Below are positions 63,687 to 64,000 of a stretch of DNA of 64,000 nucleotides, one piece after another (the first letter of the stretch is position 1; every line of letters starts with the position of its first letter). Where the stretch lies: contig NZ_KZ319340.1 of NCBI RefSeq assembly GCF_002744735.1, positions 1,273,030 through 1,337,029 on the forward strand, written 5' to 3'. The translations under genes and the position numbers were made by a program. This DNA comes from Marinobacter guineae (GTDB lineage: Bacteria > Pseudomonadota > Gammaproteobacteria > Pseudomonadales > Oleiphilaceae). The notes below the pieces were generated by a model. The model did no database searches. It saw only the letters and a program-made list of their open reading frames with translations, and was not told the origin of the DNA.

Positions 63687-64000
63687 CGTTCCGGACGATG
63701 GGCCCGACAGTGGCTATGGAATTGGCGATCTTCTTGGCCTCGGCAGCCAGTCGGTCCGTAAGAACTATTACCCGGCCTTACAGGAGCGGATTGAGGAGCT
63801 GGAGCAGGAGCGCAACCGCTACAAGTGGCTGTTCGAGAACGCGCTGCATGGCATCTTCCAGGCCAACCTTCGAGGTGGCTTCCTGGCCTGCAATCCGGCG
63901 ATGGCCCGAATCTGCGGGTACGAGAGCGCCGAGGCTCTGACCCAGCGGGTTATCCGGTTGCGGGAACAGCTGTTCTGCAGCGCCAGCGAGTTCGATGCCA
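63670..64000 (+). CDS. ercS: PAS-domain sensor kinase ErcS, 3'-truncated by window edge
   Basis: The first 110 codons are visible. An N-terminal DLLGLGSQSVRKNYYPALQ segment is followed by a coiled-coil (ERIEELEQERNRYKWLFEN) and a PAS domain (HGIFQANLRGGFLACNPAMARI). No membrane span is seen, so a cytoplasmic kinase is expected. It follows ercA as PA1992 follows PA1991. Its ATG lies inside the end of ercA; kinase domains are outside the window. Confidence 0.85.
   Translation, partial: MKKRSDVPDDGPDSGYGIGDLLGLGSQSVRKNYYPALQERIEELEQERNRYKWLFENALHGIFQANLRGGFLACNPAMARICGYESAEALTQRVIRLREQLFCSASEFDA

Overview
The window looks like chromosome of a high-GC marine gammaproteobacterium, most like Marinobacter. 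Three things suggest this: the gene orders ygfB-pepP-ubiH-ubiI, zapA-6S RNA-fau and ubiE-ubiJ-ubiB-hisI-hisE-tatABC; a wax ester synthase/DGAT-type acyltransferase with a PHA-system protein; and a Pseudomonas-type PQQ/ethanol-oxidation regulon. I saw no tRNA, rRNA, CRISPR array, transposase or prophage gene.

Positions 1-23,700 are housekeeping: a partial DUF2333 gene, ppa, an acyl-CoA dehydrogenase, rpiA, ilvA, fau, 6S RNA, zapA with a zapB-like gene, a zinc-linked ABC/DUF2796/DUF3299 locus with a good Zur-box match, the ygfB-pepP-ubiH-ubiI operon, a DUF808 gene, then a long minus-strand run ubiE-ubiJ-ubiB-hisI-hisE-tatA-tatB-tatC-rsmE. From 22,500 to 27,700 lie storage and envelope genes: a PHA-system protein, a FFLEELY-type protein, an alpha/beta hydrolase, a WS/DGAT acyltransferase and a porin.

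Positions 27,775-42,434 hold the first part of the PQQ-dependent alcohol-oxidation regulon: a FIST sensor with a hybrid kinase (ErcS'-like), the LuxR-type regulator ErbR/AgmR, a NitT/TauT-like ABC transporter, the PQQ-associated ABC efflux set (binding protein, beta-propeller, ATPase, permease), cytochrome c550, a MoxJ-like periplasmic protein and the quinoprotein alcohol dehydrogenase ExaA. ExaA carries the Asp-x-Asp signature linked to lanthanide use. The second part, 55,551-64,000, has exaC (aldehyde dehydrogenase), pqqABCDE, pqqH, ercA and the start of ercS. ExaA oxidises alcohol in the periplasm and passes electrons to cytochrome c550, ExaC oxidises the aldehyde in the cytoplasm, and the pqq genes make the cofactor.

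Between these halves (42,522-55,166) sits a guanidine module on the minus strand under two guanidine-I riboswitches. One precedes an ABC permease and ATPase. The other precedes two carboxyguanidine-deiminase-type subunits, a urea/guanidine carboxylase and an ABC binding protein. A type III glutamine synthetase, a MetX-like hydrolase, an Ada-like protein and a TetR regulator lie among them. No allophanate hydrolase is present.

The most unusual feature is a dispersed family of six long hairpin elements (about 105-116 bp). Their 53-58 nt core is conserved, and nearly identical in two copies, while their 19-29 bp arms differ in sequence from copy to copy yet stay self-complementary. The core holds two small hairpins that covary. 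The copies lie in gene tails or gaps, often within about 10 bp of a stop codon. A second result is a 16-nt sequence shared exactly by the exaB and exaC upstream regions at the same distance from a -10-like element, a candidate operator of the alcohol regulon.
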